64,000 bases of DNA from Bacillota bacterium (GTDB lineage Bacteria > Bacillota > Clostridia > Oscillospirales > Oscillospiraceae): contig JAQYLT010000017.1 of the NCBI GenBank assembly GCA_028719885.1, forward strand, positions 1-64,000, read 5' to 3'. Below, one piece after another: positions 1 to 9,553 of the stretch (positions within the stretch are counted from its first letter, which is position 1; every line of letters starts with the position of its first letter). The notes beneath the pieces are model-generated. The model did not search any database. It saw only the letters and a list, made by a program, of their open reading frames with translations, and was not told the DNA's origin. A program made the translations under genes and the position numbers.

Positions 1-136
1 AGTTCAAGATCGGAAGAATCAACCTGGAAGCCAGAGCCTACACCCTTAGAAGAGCATACCTTTTGGAGAACGATCCAAGAGCAAATGTGTAAACCATGTT
101 GTTACACAATCTGTAAACCATGTTGCTCTTGACACA
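1..136. mobile_element. Possible end of an IS21-like insertion element
   Basis: The 14-base word tgtaaaccatgttg occurs twice, at 88-101 and 112-125, just before a tgacaca sequence. Closely spaced repeated terminal words beginning TGT are typical of IS21-family ends. Plus frame 1 is open from base 1 to a stop near 130 and could be the tail of a transposase or IstB-type gene, but it is too short to recognise. The call rests on the repeat pattern alone. An ordinary intergenic repeat is the alternative. Confidence 0.3.
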
Positions 137-170
137 AGCCCATTCCCTACGCAAACCGCAACCTTTTTCC

Positions 171-255
171 ATTCAATGTGCACCCCATGAATACGTTACC
201 GGGCGGAACGGATGAATCCGTTCCCTTGGATCACGTCTGCAAATTTCAATTTTCT
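171..255. repeat. Dispersed palindromic repeat unit
   Basis: This is one copy of the palindrome family found throughout the left 37 kb. Its core is ggaacggatgaatccgttcc, next to the recurring attcaa and aaatttcaatttt flanks. It lies downstream of the minus-strand LytTR gene and could form a hairpin in either transcript. It has no coding content. Confidence 0.75.
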
Positions 256-275
256 GAATCAAATCCGCGATTTTG

Positions 276-1436
276 TTACGGCTTCTTCCACTCCGTGAGC
301 TCGTCCGCGTTGAACAGGATGCAGCCGCAATGCCCCTTGAAGGTGGGGAAGCAGATCACCTTGAGGTTGGTATCGATCTCCGGGCTGTAATCCGCGATTT
401 CCTGGGCCTTGCCATAGAGCACCGACTGCTCATAGCACCGCAGCCATTTGGCATCCATATTGGAAAACAGGCTGCCGAAGCTGCTGCCGATCAGGCTTTT
501 CAGCGGCAGCTTTTCCAATCGAGCCAGGGCCTCATTTCCATAGCGGAAAATCCAGTCCACCGCCTGCCGGTTCTCGTTGAACACCATTTCGATATCCGCA
601 AAGGCCAGGTCCACCCGCTCAAAAAAGCGGTAGTAATCCCGGTATTCCTGGAAGCTTTTCGGAATTCCATCCTCCGGCAAGCTGTCGATGAAGAGCCGCT
701 TCCGCTCCTTGACAAACCGGAGGATCTGCGCCTTGCGCCGCTGGGAATACTCCAATTCCTCCCCATTGCACAGCAGCAGCTTTTCCCCCACAGTGTGAAT
801 GGCCATGGCGGAAACCAGGCAGTTATAGCCGATGAAGATGAACCGGTCCCCCAAAAGCCGCTGCAGGGCACAATGGGTGGTGCGGACCCGGTAGTGCTCC
901 CCGGAGGAGGTATGGATGTGGCCAAAACCTTTCTCCACCTGGATGTAAAGAATGGTATCTACAGGAATGCGAATCTCCCGCCGCCCCACCACGATGACCA
1001 GGCTATCCCCCTGGGTCTGCATGGTCTGCTCGCCTTGGTCGGCATCCTCCTGGGCTTCCCGCTCCACGGCCACGCCACGGATGGTTTTGCCCACGATCTC
1101 CTTGGCTGTACAGCCCCGCATGGCGCAGACCTGCTCCACCAGCTCCTTTTTCTGGAGCATGACCAGGGGCAGCGACTCGCCGTTTTTCAGGTAGACCCGG
1201 TCGCTGATTTGCTGGATTTCCGACACCCGGACCAGGCAGCCCCGCTTCACCTGGACGAAATCCGGCCCCAGCAGCTGCTGAAGCTCCGGGAAAGTGGCGC
1301 GGATTCTATGGATTTCCGTTTCAGACATGTGGATTTGCGCGTAATTGCGGTCCATCACAGCGTAAATCGCGTTGTCCACATCCACTTCCACCATTTTCTT
1401 GCCATAATGGACCAAGATCGTTTTCTTCTCTTCCAA
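276..1436 (-). CDS. Tandem LytTR DNA-binding regulator with C-terminal PAS-like domain
   Basis: This is a predicted cytoplasmic transcription regulator. Numbered from a GTG at 1445, it carries two LytTR-type domains at about residues 8-105 and 148-248. Each has the hydrophobic strand, a basic centre (VQVKRGCLVRV; FIFIGYNCLVSA) and a terminal helix. A PAS-like segment follows at about 265-385. A GGAGG lies directly against the GTG but 8 bases before a TTG at 1436, so the TTG start (386 residues) is preferred. No receiver domain precedes the LytTR domains, although that is their usual partner. Input therefore probably comes through the PAS part. The gene stands alone between repeat clusters and its targets are unknown. 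Confidence 0.75.
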   Translation of the reverse strand: MEEKKTILVHYGKKMVEVDVDNAIYAVMDRNYAQIHMSETEIHRIRATFPELQQLLGPDFVQVKRGCLVRVSEIQQISDRVYLKNGESLPLVMLQKKELVEQVCAMRGCTAKEIVGKTIRGVAVEREAQEDADQGEQTMQTQGDSLVIVVGRREIRIPVDTILYIQVEKGFGHIHTSSGEHYRVRTTHCALQRLLGDRFIFIGYNCLVSAMAIHTVGEKLLLCNGEELEYSQRRKAQILRFVKERKRLFIDSLPEDGIPKSFQEYRDYYRFFERVDLAFADIEMVFNENRQAVDWIFRYGNEALARLEKLPLKSLIGSSFGSLFSNMDAKWLRCYEQSVLYGKAQEIADYSPEIDTNLKVICFPTFKGHCGCILFNADELTEWKKP

Positions 1437-1493
1437 AGGCTGCACCTCCGTATGATTTTTATAAGGCTATCCGCTTTCATAAGCATATTCATA

Positions 1494-1800
1494 AATTGGA
1501 ATTTTGCGGGTTCATTGGATGGGATGTCTTCCAACGTGTTCGTAGGGAACGGATTTATCCGTTCCGACCGCGAAGCGGAATTACCGCACCCAATTATTTG
1601 GCAAAGAGCCAAGTTGTCCGAATATCCAGCCGAATTCATGATAAAAACATCCGCAAAAGCGGCTACGCAGACTGAATGAGCAAGCCCATTTCCAAGGGTA
1701 TGTACGGACTATTTCCCGTTCAACGAACCATGGATGTTAACTGACCTTTCGGAACGGATAAATCCGTTCCCTACGAAACATCCCGCCAAATTCCAATTTC
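1494..1800. repeat. Two palindromic repeat units in the gap 1437-1937
   Basis: The roughly 500-base gap between the LytTR gene and polC contains two inverted copies of the dispersed repeat. One is at 1494-1575, with the core ggaacggatttatccgttcc preceded by cgtag. The other is at 1714-1800, with the core followed by ctacg. Each is bounded on its outer side by aattggaatttt or its complement, so the pair looks like a composite unit. I see no gene, RNA or clear terminator in the remainder (1801-1937). Confidence 0.7.
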
Positions 1801-1937
1801 ACAATCAGCCTATCCATGCTGGTCATCTGAATTCTAAATTGAGTGGACTGTTTTTGTGGCATTCTGATGCAAAACCAGAGTTGCAACCGAAAGTTGCTTT
1901 GAAATTACCTGTTCAAAATACTGCTTTCCCCAAAAAA

Positions 1938-4900
1938 TTAGAACAGGCTGATCTGGCTGGTATCCGGCAGATCTCCGAATGCCCCCGCCGCTTTCAGCAT
2001 CTGAATATGGGTTTTGGACACCTTGGGGCAGGCAGCGGCCACCTCTTCGATGGAGAGGAAGCTCTTTCCCTTTCGCCCGTTCATCAGGTCCCAGGCGGCG
2101 CTTTCCCCCAGGCCGGAAATGGACACAAAGGGCGGCAGCAGTTTGCCATCCTCAATTAAAAATTTTGTGGCGTGGCTCTTATAGATATCGATGGGCAGGA
2201 AGTCGAAGCCCCGGAGGTAGTATTCATACACCACCTCCATGGTGGTGAGCAGGTCCTCGTCCTTGTCCGTGGCGTTTTCGTTATTCTCGATGGCATGGAT
2301 ATTGGCCACCACCGCATCCTTGCCCCCGGTCATGAGCACCGCGTCGAACCCGCCCTTTTGGCTGCGCCGGTAGAAATAGGCGGAGTAGAAAGCCAAAGGA
2401 TGATAGACCTTGAACCAGGCAATGCGGAAGGCCATCATCACATAGGCAACGGCGTGGGCCTTGGGGAAGAGGTATTTGATCTTCTTACAGGAGCCGATGT
2501 ACCAGTCCGGCACCCCCGCCGCCTTCATCTCCTCCTCCGCCCCCTCCGGCAGTCCCCTGCCCTTTCGCACGGCTTCCATGATTTTAAAGGAGCGCTTTTC
2601 CGGCATCCCGCAGGAAATAAGATAGATCATGATGTCATCCCGGCAGCCGATGGCCTGGTCAACCGTTGCGGTTTTGGAGGTGATCAAATCCTTGGCGTTG
2701 CCCAGCCACACATCGGTGCCGTGGGAGAAGCCGGAAAGCCGCAGCAGGGTATCGAACCGGGTGGGCATGGTATCCAGCAGCATTCCCCGGGTGAACTTGG
2801 TGTTGAACTCCGGGATGGCCACCGCCCCGGTGGGGCCAAGGATGGGGTCATCCTCATAGCCCAGTTCCTTGGAGGAGGTGAAGATGGACATGGTGCGCTT
2901 ATCGTCCAGGGGTATTTTCTTTGCGTCCACCCCGGTCATATCCTCCATCATGCGGATCATGGTGGGGTCGTCGTGGCCCAGCATATCCAGCTTTAAGAGG
3001 TTCTCCTCCATGGAGTGATATTCAAAATGGGTGGTGATCTGCTCTGCATTGGGGTCGTCGGCAGGGTGCTGCACCGGGCAGAAATCCCAGATTTCATTCT
3101 CCTGGGGGATGACCACCAGGCCGCCGGGGTGCTGCCCCGTGGTGCGCCGGACACCCACGCATCCTGCTGCCAGCCTGGCTTCCTCCGCCCGGCTGGCGGT
3201 TTTGCCCCGCTCCGACAGGTACTTTTTCACATAGCCGAAGGCGGTCTTCTCCGCCACGGTGCCGATGGTGCCCGCCCGGAACACGTGGGACTTTCCGAAC
3301 ATCTCAATGCAGTAGGCGTGGGCCTTGGCCTGATATTCGCCGGAAAAGTTCAGGTCGATATCCGGCACCTTGTCGCCGCCGAAGCCCAGGAAAGTCTCAA
3401 AGGGGATGTTGAAGCCGTCCTTTTCAAACTTGGTGCCGCATTTGGGGCACACCGCGTCCGGCAGGTCCGCGCCGCAGCCATAGCCCTTGGGGACATCAAA
3501 GGTGGAGAATTTGCACTCCGGATTGGGGCAGCGGTAGTGGGGCGGGAAGGAGTTCACTTCCGTGATGCCGGACATGTAGGCCACAATGGAGGAACCCACG
3601 GAGCCCCGGGAGCCCACCAGATAGCCATGCTCCAGGCTGTTCTGCACCAGCTTCTGGGCGGACATGTAAATCACATCGTAATGACAGTTGATGATGTCGT
3701 GGAGCTCGGTTTCCACCCGCTTGGTCATGAGCTCCGGCGGGTTGTCGCCGTAGAGGCGGTGGAATTTATCGTAAACCAGCCGCTTCAAATCCTCCACGGA
3801 GTTTTCGATTTTCGGCGCGAAGAGGTTATGGGGCACGGGCCGCAGGCTCTCGCACATGTCGGCGATTTTGTTGGGGTTGGTGACCACGATTTCATAGGCC
3901 TTTTCCTCCCCCAGGTAGCTGAACTCCTTCAGCATTTCGTCGGTGGTGCGGAAATACAGGGGGTTGGGCTTGTCCGCGTCCTCGAAGCCCTTGGTTGCCA
4001 GGAGAATATGGCGGAAAATCTCGTCCTCCGGGTTCAAAAAGTGCACGTCGCCGGTAGCAACTACCAGTTTCCCCAGCTCGTCCGCCAGTCGAACCACCGT
4101 GCGGTTGAAGTTCCGCAGGTCCTCTTCATCCTTGGCAATGCCCTTTTCCAGCATAAAGCGGTTGTTGGCCAGGGGCTGAATTTCCAGATAGTCATAGAAG
4201 GAGGCAATGCGCTTCAGCTCGTCGTCGCTTTTGCCGTCCAGAATGGCCTGGAACAGCTCTCCCGCCTCGCAGGCAGAGCCGATGATCAGTCCCTCCCGCA
4301 TGGCCAGGATCTCGGACTTGGGCATCCGGGGCACCCGCTTGAAATATTGCAGGTTGGAATCGGAAATCAGATGGTAGAGATTCCGCAGGCCAACCTGATT
4401 TTTGGCGAAGAGAATGATGTGCCGGGCATGGCGGTCGGTGATGCGCCCCTTGGAGCGCAGAGAAACCATGGCAGGGTTCACTGCCTGGAGGGTGTGGATA
4501 TCCAGCTCCTCCTCCATTTTCTTCATCAGCCGGTCCATGATCAGGCCGCAGGTCATGGCATCGTCCCCCGCCCGGTGATGGTTAAACTCCGGCAGGCTCA
4601 GGGCGGCGGAGACGATATCCAGCTTGAATTTATTCAGGTGGGGCAGCATATTCTGGGACAGAATCAGCGTATCCACCGCGGTATAGTGGTATTCATACCC
4701 AAGCCGCTGGCAGGCCACCCGGATGAAGCCGGTGTCGAAATCGGAGTTGTGGGCCACCAGCACCCGATCTCCCACAAATTCCAGGAATTTGGGCAGCACC
4801 TCTTCCAATTTCGGGGCGCCAATCAGCATGTCCTGAGTGATGCCGGTGAGCTCCACGATTTTTTTATCCAAAATACGCTCCGGGTCCACAAAGGTCTGGA

Positions 4901-6239
4901 ACCGGTCCAGCTCCACCCCGTCCTTTAGAAGCACCGCACCGATTTCGATGATGGTATCCTCCCGGGCGCTGAGGCCGGTGGTTTCCAAATCGAAGGCCAC
5001 ATATTCCTGGTGGAAGTCCATCTCCTGACTGCCGTGGACCACAATGCGGTCATCCACATCATTTACATAATATCCTTCGCAGCCATAGAGGATTTTGATG
5101 TTCTCGTCCGTGCCCGCCACCTTGGCCTTGCTGGCGGCCTTCATGGCATCGGGGAAGGACTGGGCAACGCCATGGTCCGTGATGGCGATGGCCCTGTGCC
5201 CCCAGGCGGCGGCCTGCTTCACGGCAGCGGCGGTATCCGTCAGGGCATCCATGTTGCTCATGGTGGTGTGCAGATGCAGCTCCACCCGCTTTTCTCCGGG
5301 AGCCAGGTCCTTTCGCTTGGGCATGGAGCCAGGCATCATGGCATAGGGCTTGAGCACCATGTCGTTTTCAAACCGGTCCTCAATCAGCTTGCCCTGGACC
5401 CGGAGCACGGAGCCGATCTGCACGTTCTCCAGAATGGGCTTGGCCTCCTTGGCCTCCAGAAACCGGCTGACCCGGATGGAACCCGTGTTGTCCGTCATGT
5501 CGAATTTCACCACATAGGCGTTGCGCTTGGTCAGCTCCTTGTGGTCGACGGCAAACACCCTGCCCTCCACAATGATGGTGCCCATGTCCATGGACATCTG
5601 GCTCATGGCCACCGCATTGCCCCGGAAAGGCTTGCCATAGAAGGTGGGGCTCTCCTGTGCCGCCTTGGCAGGAGCGGCCTCCTGCTTGGAAGAAACTTTG
5701 GGATGGGCTTCCATCACGGACTGGCGCATGGAATCCATGGCCTCAAAGAGCTCCTTGCCCTCTAAATCGCTGCCCGCCTCCACCTGGATGGTCACCGGGG
5801 TGGCAAATCGCTCCCGTAAAACGGTCTGCACCTGGGGAATCAGCTCCTGGACGGTGGCCTTGCCGTTGGCCCGAAGCCGGATGGTAAGCGCCTGACCTTC
5901 CCATTCCCATTTCGCCCCGGCCAGAGTGCCCCGGGTCATGGAATTGCGGCTGACGAACAGCATCATCAGCTCTTCCGGCTCGATTTTTTGCAGCTCGGAG
6001 GCCGGATGGGTCACGGTGATCTCCACCCGGCTCAGGCCGTACAGCGCCGCCACCTCCCGCTCCGCGGTTTCCAGCAGACGCCTTGGAATGTAGCTGGGGC
6101 TGTGGGCCGCCACCTGGACGCTGCGGCTTTCCAGATGAATATCCGCAGCAGCAATGGCCGCCTGAGAAAGGGCGGCTTTCATCCCCTCAGGCGGCTCATA
6201 GTCCGAAAACATATCCAACAGAAAAACGGTTTTTTCCAT
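1938..6239 (-). CDS. polC: DNA polymerase III PolC-type alpha subunit
   Basis: This is the replicative DNA polymerase of low-GC Gram-positives, with built-in 3'-5' proofreading. At 1433 residues it has the family's normal size. Visible domains are an N-terminal domain (1-215), an OB fold (about 220-300), a PHP domain starting RVELHLHT at 318, and a DEDD exonuclease inserted in it from 413 (YVAFDLETTG, then HNSDFDTGF). A zinc-type cysteine cluster (CPNPEC...CPKCG) precedes the polymerase core, which holds the catalytic PDIDLNFSGEYQ motif. The gene starts two bases after ispG ends and is the last gene of the pyrH-to-polC operon. Confidence 0.98.
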   Translation of the reverse strand: MEKTVFLLDMFSDYEPPEGMKAALSQAAIAAADIHLESRSVQVAAHSPSYIPRRLLETAEREVAALYGLSRVEITVTHPASELQKIEPEELMMLFVSRNSMTRGTLAGAKWEWEGQALTIRLRANGKATVQELIPQVQTVLRERFATPVTIQVEAGSDLEGKELFEAMDSMRQSVMEAHPKVSSKQEAAPAKAAQESPTFYGKPFRGNAVAMSQMSMDMGTIIVEGRVFAVDHKELTKRNAYVVKFDMTDNTGSIRVSRFLEAKEAKPILENVQIGSVLRVQGKLIEDRFENDMVLKPYAMMPGSMPKRKDLAPGEKRVELHLHTTMSNMDALTDTAAAVKQAAAWGHRAIAITDHGVAQSFPDAMKAASKAKVAGTDENIKILYGCEGYYVNDVDDRIVVHGSQEMDFHQEYVAFDLETTGLSAREDTIIEIGAVLLKDGVELDRFQTFVDPERILDKKIVELTGITQDMLIGAPKLEEVLPKFLEFVGDRVLVAHNSDFDTGFIRVACQRLGYEYHYTAVDTLILSQNMLPHLNKFKLDIVSAALSLPEFNHHRAGDDAMTCGLIMDRLMKKMEEELDIHTLQAVNPAMVSLRSKGRITDRHARHIILFAKNQVGLRNLYHLISDSNLQYFKRVPRMPKSEILAMREGLIIGSACEAGELFQAILDGKSDDELKRIASFYDYLEIQPLANNRFMLEKGIAKDEEDLRNFNRTVVRLADELGKLVVATGDVHFLNPEDEIFRHILLATKGFEDADKPNPLYFRTTDEMLKEFSYLGEEKAYEIVVTNPNKIADMCESLRPVPHNLFAPKIENSVEDLKRLVYDKFHRLYGDNPPELMTKRVETELHDIINCHYDVIYMSAQKLVQNSLEHGYLVGSRGSVGSSIVAYMSGITEVNSFPPHYRCPNPECKFSTFDVPKGYGCGADLPDAVCPKCGTKFEKDGFNIPFETFLGFGGDKVPDIDLNFSGEYQAKAHAYCIEMFGKSHVFRAGTIGTVAEKTAFGYVKKYLSERGKTASRAEEARLAAGCVGVRRTTGQHPGGLVVIPQENEIWDFCPVQHPADDPNAEQITTHFEYHSMEENLLKLDMLGHDDPTMIRMMEDMTGVDAKKIPLDDKRTMSIFTSSKELGYEDDPILGPTGAVAIPEFNTKFTRGMLLDTMPTRFDTLLRLSGFSHGTDVWLGNAKDLITSKTATVDQAIGCRDDIMIYLISCGMPEKRSFKIMEAVRKGRGLPEGAEEEMKAAGVPDWYIGSCKKIKYLFPKAHAVAYVMMAFRIAWFKVYHPLAFYSAYFYRRSQKGGFDAVLMTGGKDAVVANIHAIENNENATDKDEDLLTTMEVVYEYYLRGFDFLPIDIYKSHATKFLIEDGKLLPPFVSISGLGESAAWDLMNGRKGKSFLSIEEVAAACPKVSKTHIQMLKAAGAFGDLPDTSQISLF

Positions 6240-6241
6240 GA

Positions 6242-7279
6242 TTACAGCTTTTCTATCCGTTCCAGCAGGGCGGGAAGCAGCTCGTCATAAGGAAGCTTCG
6301 CCACCTGCTGTCCCTTTTCAAAAATCATACCCCAGCCATCGCCTCCGGCGATGCCGATGTCCGCCTCCCGGGCTTCTCCGGGGCCGTTGACGATGCAGCC
6401 CATAACCGCCACGGTAATGGGCTTTTGGCAGTTTTTCAGCGCCCGGTCCACCTGGTTCACCAGGCCGATCAGGTCGATGCGGGTCCTGCCGCAGGTGGGG
6501 CAGGAGATGATGTCCACGCCCTCTTTCCGCAGTCCAGCAGCCTTTAAAATATCCTTGGCGGCGTATACCTCCTCCACCGGGTCGTCGGTGAGGCTGACCC
6601 GCAGGGTATCGCCGATGCCGTCCAGCAGCAGGGCCCCAATGCCCATGGCGGATTTAATTAATCCCTGGCGCACCGGGCCGGTCTCCGTCACGCCGATGTG
6701 CAGCGGATAGTCGCATTTGCTCCGGAACAGCCGGGCCGCAGCCACCATATTGGGCACGGTGGAGGACTTCATGGAAACGCAGGTATCATAAAAGCCCTCT
6801 TTTTCCAGCAGCTCCAAATGCTGGAAGGCGCTTTCCACCAGCGCTTCCGGAGTGGGATGGCCATATTTTTCCAGCAGTGCCTTGTCCAGGCTGCCGCCGT
6901 TAACGCCAATGCGGATGGGAATGTGCCTGTCCTTGCACACCTCCACCACGGCTCTGACCCGATCCGCCCCGCCGATGTTGCCGGGGTTGATGCGGATTTT
7001 GGAGGCGCCGCCTTCGGCAGCCAGAATGGCCAGCTGATAGTCAAAGTGGATATCCGCCACCAGGGGCAGGGGGCTTTCTTTGCAAATCTCCGCGAAGCCC
7101 CGGGCAGCCTCCCGGTTGGGCACCGCCAGGCGGACAATCTGGCATCCGGCGGCGGCCAGCTTCTTGATCTGAGAAAGGGAGCCCTCCACATCCGTGGTCT
7201 TGGTATTCAGCATGGACTGAATGGACACCGGGGCACCGCCGCCGATGGGGACATTCCCCACAAGAATCTGTCTTGTCAT
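6242..7279 (-). CDS. ispG: 4-hydroxy-3-methylbut-2-enyl diphosphate synthase
   Basis: IspG (GcpE) is the iron-sulfur enzyme that makes HMBPP from MEcPP in the MEP isoprenoid pathway, in the cytoplasm. The 345-residue protein has the N-terminal TIM-barrel signature (GGGAPVSIQSMLNTKTTDV). The C-terminal 4Fe-4S ligands are SCPTCGR and GCIVNGPGEA. It sits between rseP and polC with gaps of only a few bases, so it is co-transcribed with them. With dxr in the same operon, the window supplies two MEP-pathway steps that feed undecaprenyl-phosphate synthesis through uppS. Confidence 0.97.
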   Translation of the reverse strand: MTRQILVGNVPIGGGAPVSIQSMLNTKTTDVEGSLSQIKKLAAAGCQIVRLAVPNREAARGFAEICKESPLPLVADIHFDYQLAILAAEGGASKIRINPGNIGGADRVRAVVEVCKDRHIPIRIGVNGGSLDKALLEKYGHPTPEALVESAFQHLELLEKEGFYDTCVSMKSSTVPNMVAAARLFRSKCDYPLHIGVTETGPVRQGLIKSAMGIGALLLDGIGDTLRVSLTDDPVEEVYAAKDILKAAGLRKEGVDIISCPTCGRTRIDLIGLVNQVDRALKNCQKPITVAVMGCIVNGPGEAREADIGIAGGDGWGMIFEKGQQVAKLPYDELLPALLERIEKL

Positions 7280-7284
7280 CTCTC

Positions 7285-8385
7285 TTACCCCTTAATGATT
7301 ACAAAAATATCCTTGAACATAATCAGTCCCATGAGGGCAAACAGCGCAATCATGCCCGCGCCGTGGATATAGCCCTCGTACTTGGGGTTGATTTTCTTTC
7401 TGGTAACGCCCTCGATGGCAGCGGTGAGCACCACGCCCACGGACCGCCCGCCGTCCAGCGCGGGGATGGGCAGCAAATTCATAATGCCCAGGTTCACGGA
7501 AATCAGACCGCCGAAGCTGAGCATATTCAAAAACGCATAATACAGGCTGGAGGATTTGGCACTGGTTTCTGTCATCATCTGCACAATGCCCACAGGGCCG
7601 CTCATATCCTTTAATCCGGCCTTGCCCGTCAGCAGCATTTGAAGGCTGATTCGCACCATGCGGATGTTGGACATGGCAGCATTCCAGGTCTGCTTCAAGA
7701 GGTTGGGCAGGGTTCTTTCCACCGAACCGAAGTTAAAGCCATAGCGCAGGGTGGACGAGCCGTCCTCCTCCTGGAAATTCCGCTTCTGCATAGCAAAATC
7801 CTTTAATTCGATCCGCTGGCCGTCCCGCAGCAGCACCAGATCATGCCTGTTCTGGGGATTGTTCTGCTCATCGGCCTTGGCCATAAGGACCAGCTCAAAA
7901 TCCGTGTACATATAGATTTTTTCGCCGTCCACCTCCAGGATCCGGTCACCCTTTTTGATGCCCTCTTCATTCTTACCAAAGGCGGCAATGGCACTGTTTC
8001 GCTCCACATGGTCCACCACAGGGACAATAAACCGCTCCTGGGGCGCAAAAAAGCAGAGAAACAGTACCAGTCCTGCCAGAAGATTCATGAAAGGACCGGC
8101 AACCAGAATCACCAGCCGCTTCCACCAGGCAGCGGCAGTAAAGGAGCGGGGGCTGAGGCTGTCACCGTTCTCACCCTCCATCTCGCAGAAGCCGCCGATG
8201 GGAATCAGCCGCAGAGAATAAAGGGTCTCCCCTTTCTGCTTCTTCCAAAGCACCGGGCCCATAAACATAGAGAATTCATTCACCTGGACTCCAAAGGTCT
8301 TGGCCGCCAGGAAATGTCCCAATTCATGAATAAAAATCAAAAGACTGAACAGAAAAATGCCAAAAAGGATACTGAAAACGCTCAT
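7285..8385 (-). CDS. rseP: RseP-type site-2 membrane metalloprotease
   Basis: This is an intramembrane zinc protease (M50 family) that cleaves transmembrane substrates such as anti-sigma factors and remnant signal peptides. The HELGH zinc motif is at residues 20-24 in the first membrane helix. A PDZ-like region lies in the middle (around KGDRILEVDGEKI). The second metal-binding motif is PIPALDGG, near the last helices. The length of 366 residues is normal. Placement between dxr and ispG matches the standard Firmicutes order. The substrate cannot be read from this window. Confidence 0.95.
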   Translation of the reverse strand: MSVFSILFGIFLFSLLIFIHELGHFLAAKTFGVQVNEFSMFMGPVLWKKQKGETLYSLRLIPIGGFCEMEGENGDSLSPRSFTAAAWWKRLVILVAGPFMNLLAGLVLFLCFFAPQERFIVPVVDHVERNSAIAAFGKNEEGIKKGDRILEVDGEKIYMYTDFELVLMAKADEQNNPQNRHDLVLLRDGQRIELKDFAMQKRNFQEEDGSSTLRYGFNFGSVERTLPNLLKQTWNAAMSNIRMVRISLQMLLTGKAGLKDMSGPVGIVQMMTETSAKSSSLYYAFLNMLSFGGLISVNLGIMNLLPIPALDGGRSVGVVLTAAIEGVTRKKINPKYEGYIHGAGMIALFALMGLIMFKDIFVIIKG

Positions 8386-8397
8386 AATTAGCCTCGC

Positions 8398-9552
8398 TTA
8401 GTGATTAGATGAATTCCGCACCGCCAGCCGTGCCAGCCGGTCGGCCTCCAGAATCTGCTCCAGAGTGGGATTTTGAATAAAAGGAACCTGTTCCACCGCC
8501 TGTGCCACCAGGCGATAGATGTCGTAGAAGCCAATTTCATCCGCAAGAAACAGAGCCACCGCTTCTTCGTTGGCGCCGTTCATAGCAGGGCAGGCGGTAC
8601 CGCCCCGCTGGGCGCATGCTCTGGCCAAAGCCAGGCAGGGGAATTTTTCCAAATCCGGCTGGCAGAAAGTCAAAGCGGCGCACTTGGTCAGATCCAAGGG
8701 CTCAACCGGGGATATGGTCCTCTGGGGATAGGTCAGGGCCAGCTGAATGGGCAGCCGCATGTCCGGGGTGCCCATCTGGGCCATTACCGCCCCATCGGTG
8801 AACTCCACCATGCTGTGCACAATGCTCTGCCGGTGAATCAGCACATCCACCTGCTCCAGGGGCAGTCGGTACAGCCGCATGGCCTCGATGACTTCCAGCC
8901 CCTTGTTCATCAAAGTGGCACAGTCCACGGTGATCTTGGGGCCCATCTTCCAATTGGGATGGCGCAGGGCATCCGCCTTGGTGACCGCTTTCAGCTGCTC
9001 CTGCTCCATGCCGAAGAACGGGCCTCCGGAGCAGGTGAGCAGAAGCCGCTTCACCTCCCGGCGGTCACCGCAGCCCATGAGGCACTGGAAAATGGCGGAA
9101 TGCTCCGAATCCACCGGGACGATTTCCGCGCCCCAGCGGTCCGCCTCCTCCATCACCAGCTCACCGGCGCAGACCAAAGTCTCCTTATTGGCCAGGCCGA
9201 TTCGCTTTTTGGAACGGATGGCGGCCAGAGTAGGCTTCAAGCCCACCATGCCCACCACGGCGGTGATGACGCAGTCCGCTTCCTCCAGGGTGGCGGCCCG
9301 GATCAGCCCCTCCTCCCCCCAGGCAATTTCCGTTTCCAAAGTCTGCAATTCCCGGCGCAGCGCCTCCGCCGCCTCCTGGGAGGCCATCACCGCCAGCCGG
9401 GGACGGAACTGGCGGCACTGCTCCGCCATCTGCTCCACGCGGCTTCCGGCGGTGAGGGCAGCCACCCGGATTCCCTCCAGGCGGCTGATCACATCCAGGC
9501 TCTGCCGGCCGATGGAGCCGGTGGAGCCCAAAATACTGACACATTTTACCAT
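8398..9552 (-). CDS. dxr: 1-deoxy-D-xylulose 5-phosphate reductoisomerase
   Basis: Dxr converts DXP to MEP with NADPH, the committed step of the non-mevalonate isoprenoid pathway. The protein has the N-terminal nucleotide-binding GSTGSIG. The metal and substrate residues are in VPVDSEHSA, and a downstream MNKGLEVIEA motif follows. Length is 384 residues, as expected. It follows cdsA by one base and precedes rseP by 12 bases in the operon. Confidence 0.97.
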   Translation of the reverse strand: MVKCVSILGSTGSIGRQSLDVISRLEGIRVAALTAGSRVEQMAEQCRQFRPRLAVMASQEAAEALRRELQTLETEIAWGEEGLIRAATLEEADCVITAVVGMVGLKPTLAAIRSKKRIGLANKETLVCAGELVMEEADRWGAEIVPVDSEHSAIFQCLMGCGDRREVKRLLLTCSGGPFFGMEQEQLKAVTKADALRHPNWKMGPKITVDCATLMNKGLEVIEAMRLYRLPLEQVDVLIHRQSIVHSMVEFTDGAVMAQMGTPDMRLPIQLALTYPQRTISPVEPLDLTKCAALTFCQPDLEKFPCLALARACAQRGGTACPAMNGANEEAVALFLADEIGFYDIYRLVAQAVEQVPFIQNPTLEQILEADRLARLAVRNSSNH

Positions 9553-9553
9553 A

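Noticed and set aside
3015-4928. Long plus-strand open frames opposite polC and other minus-strand genes (also 273-1679, 5010-5765, 25543-27249, 27246-28883)
   Set aside because: They are antisense shadows of GC-rich genes. They have histidine/glycine/leucine-rich composition, no ribosome-binding sites, and lie fully opposite well-supported conserved genes.
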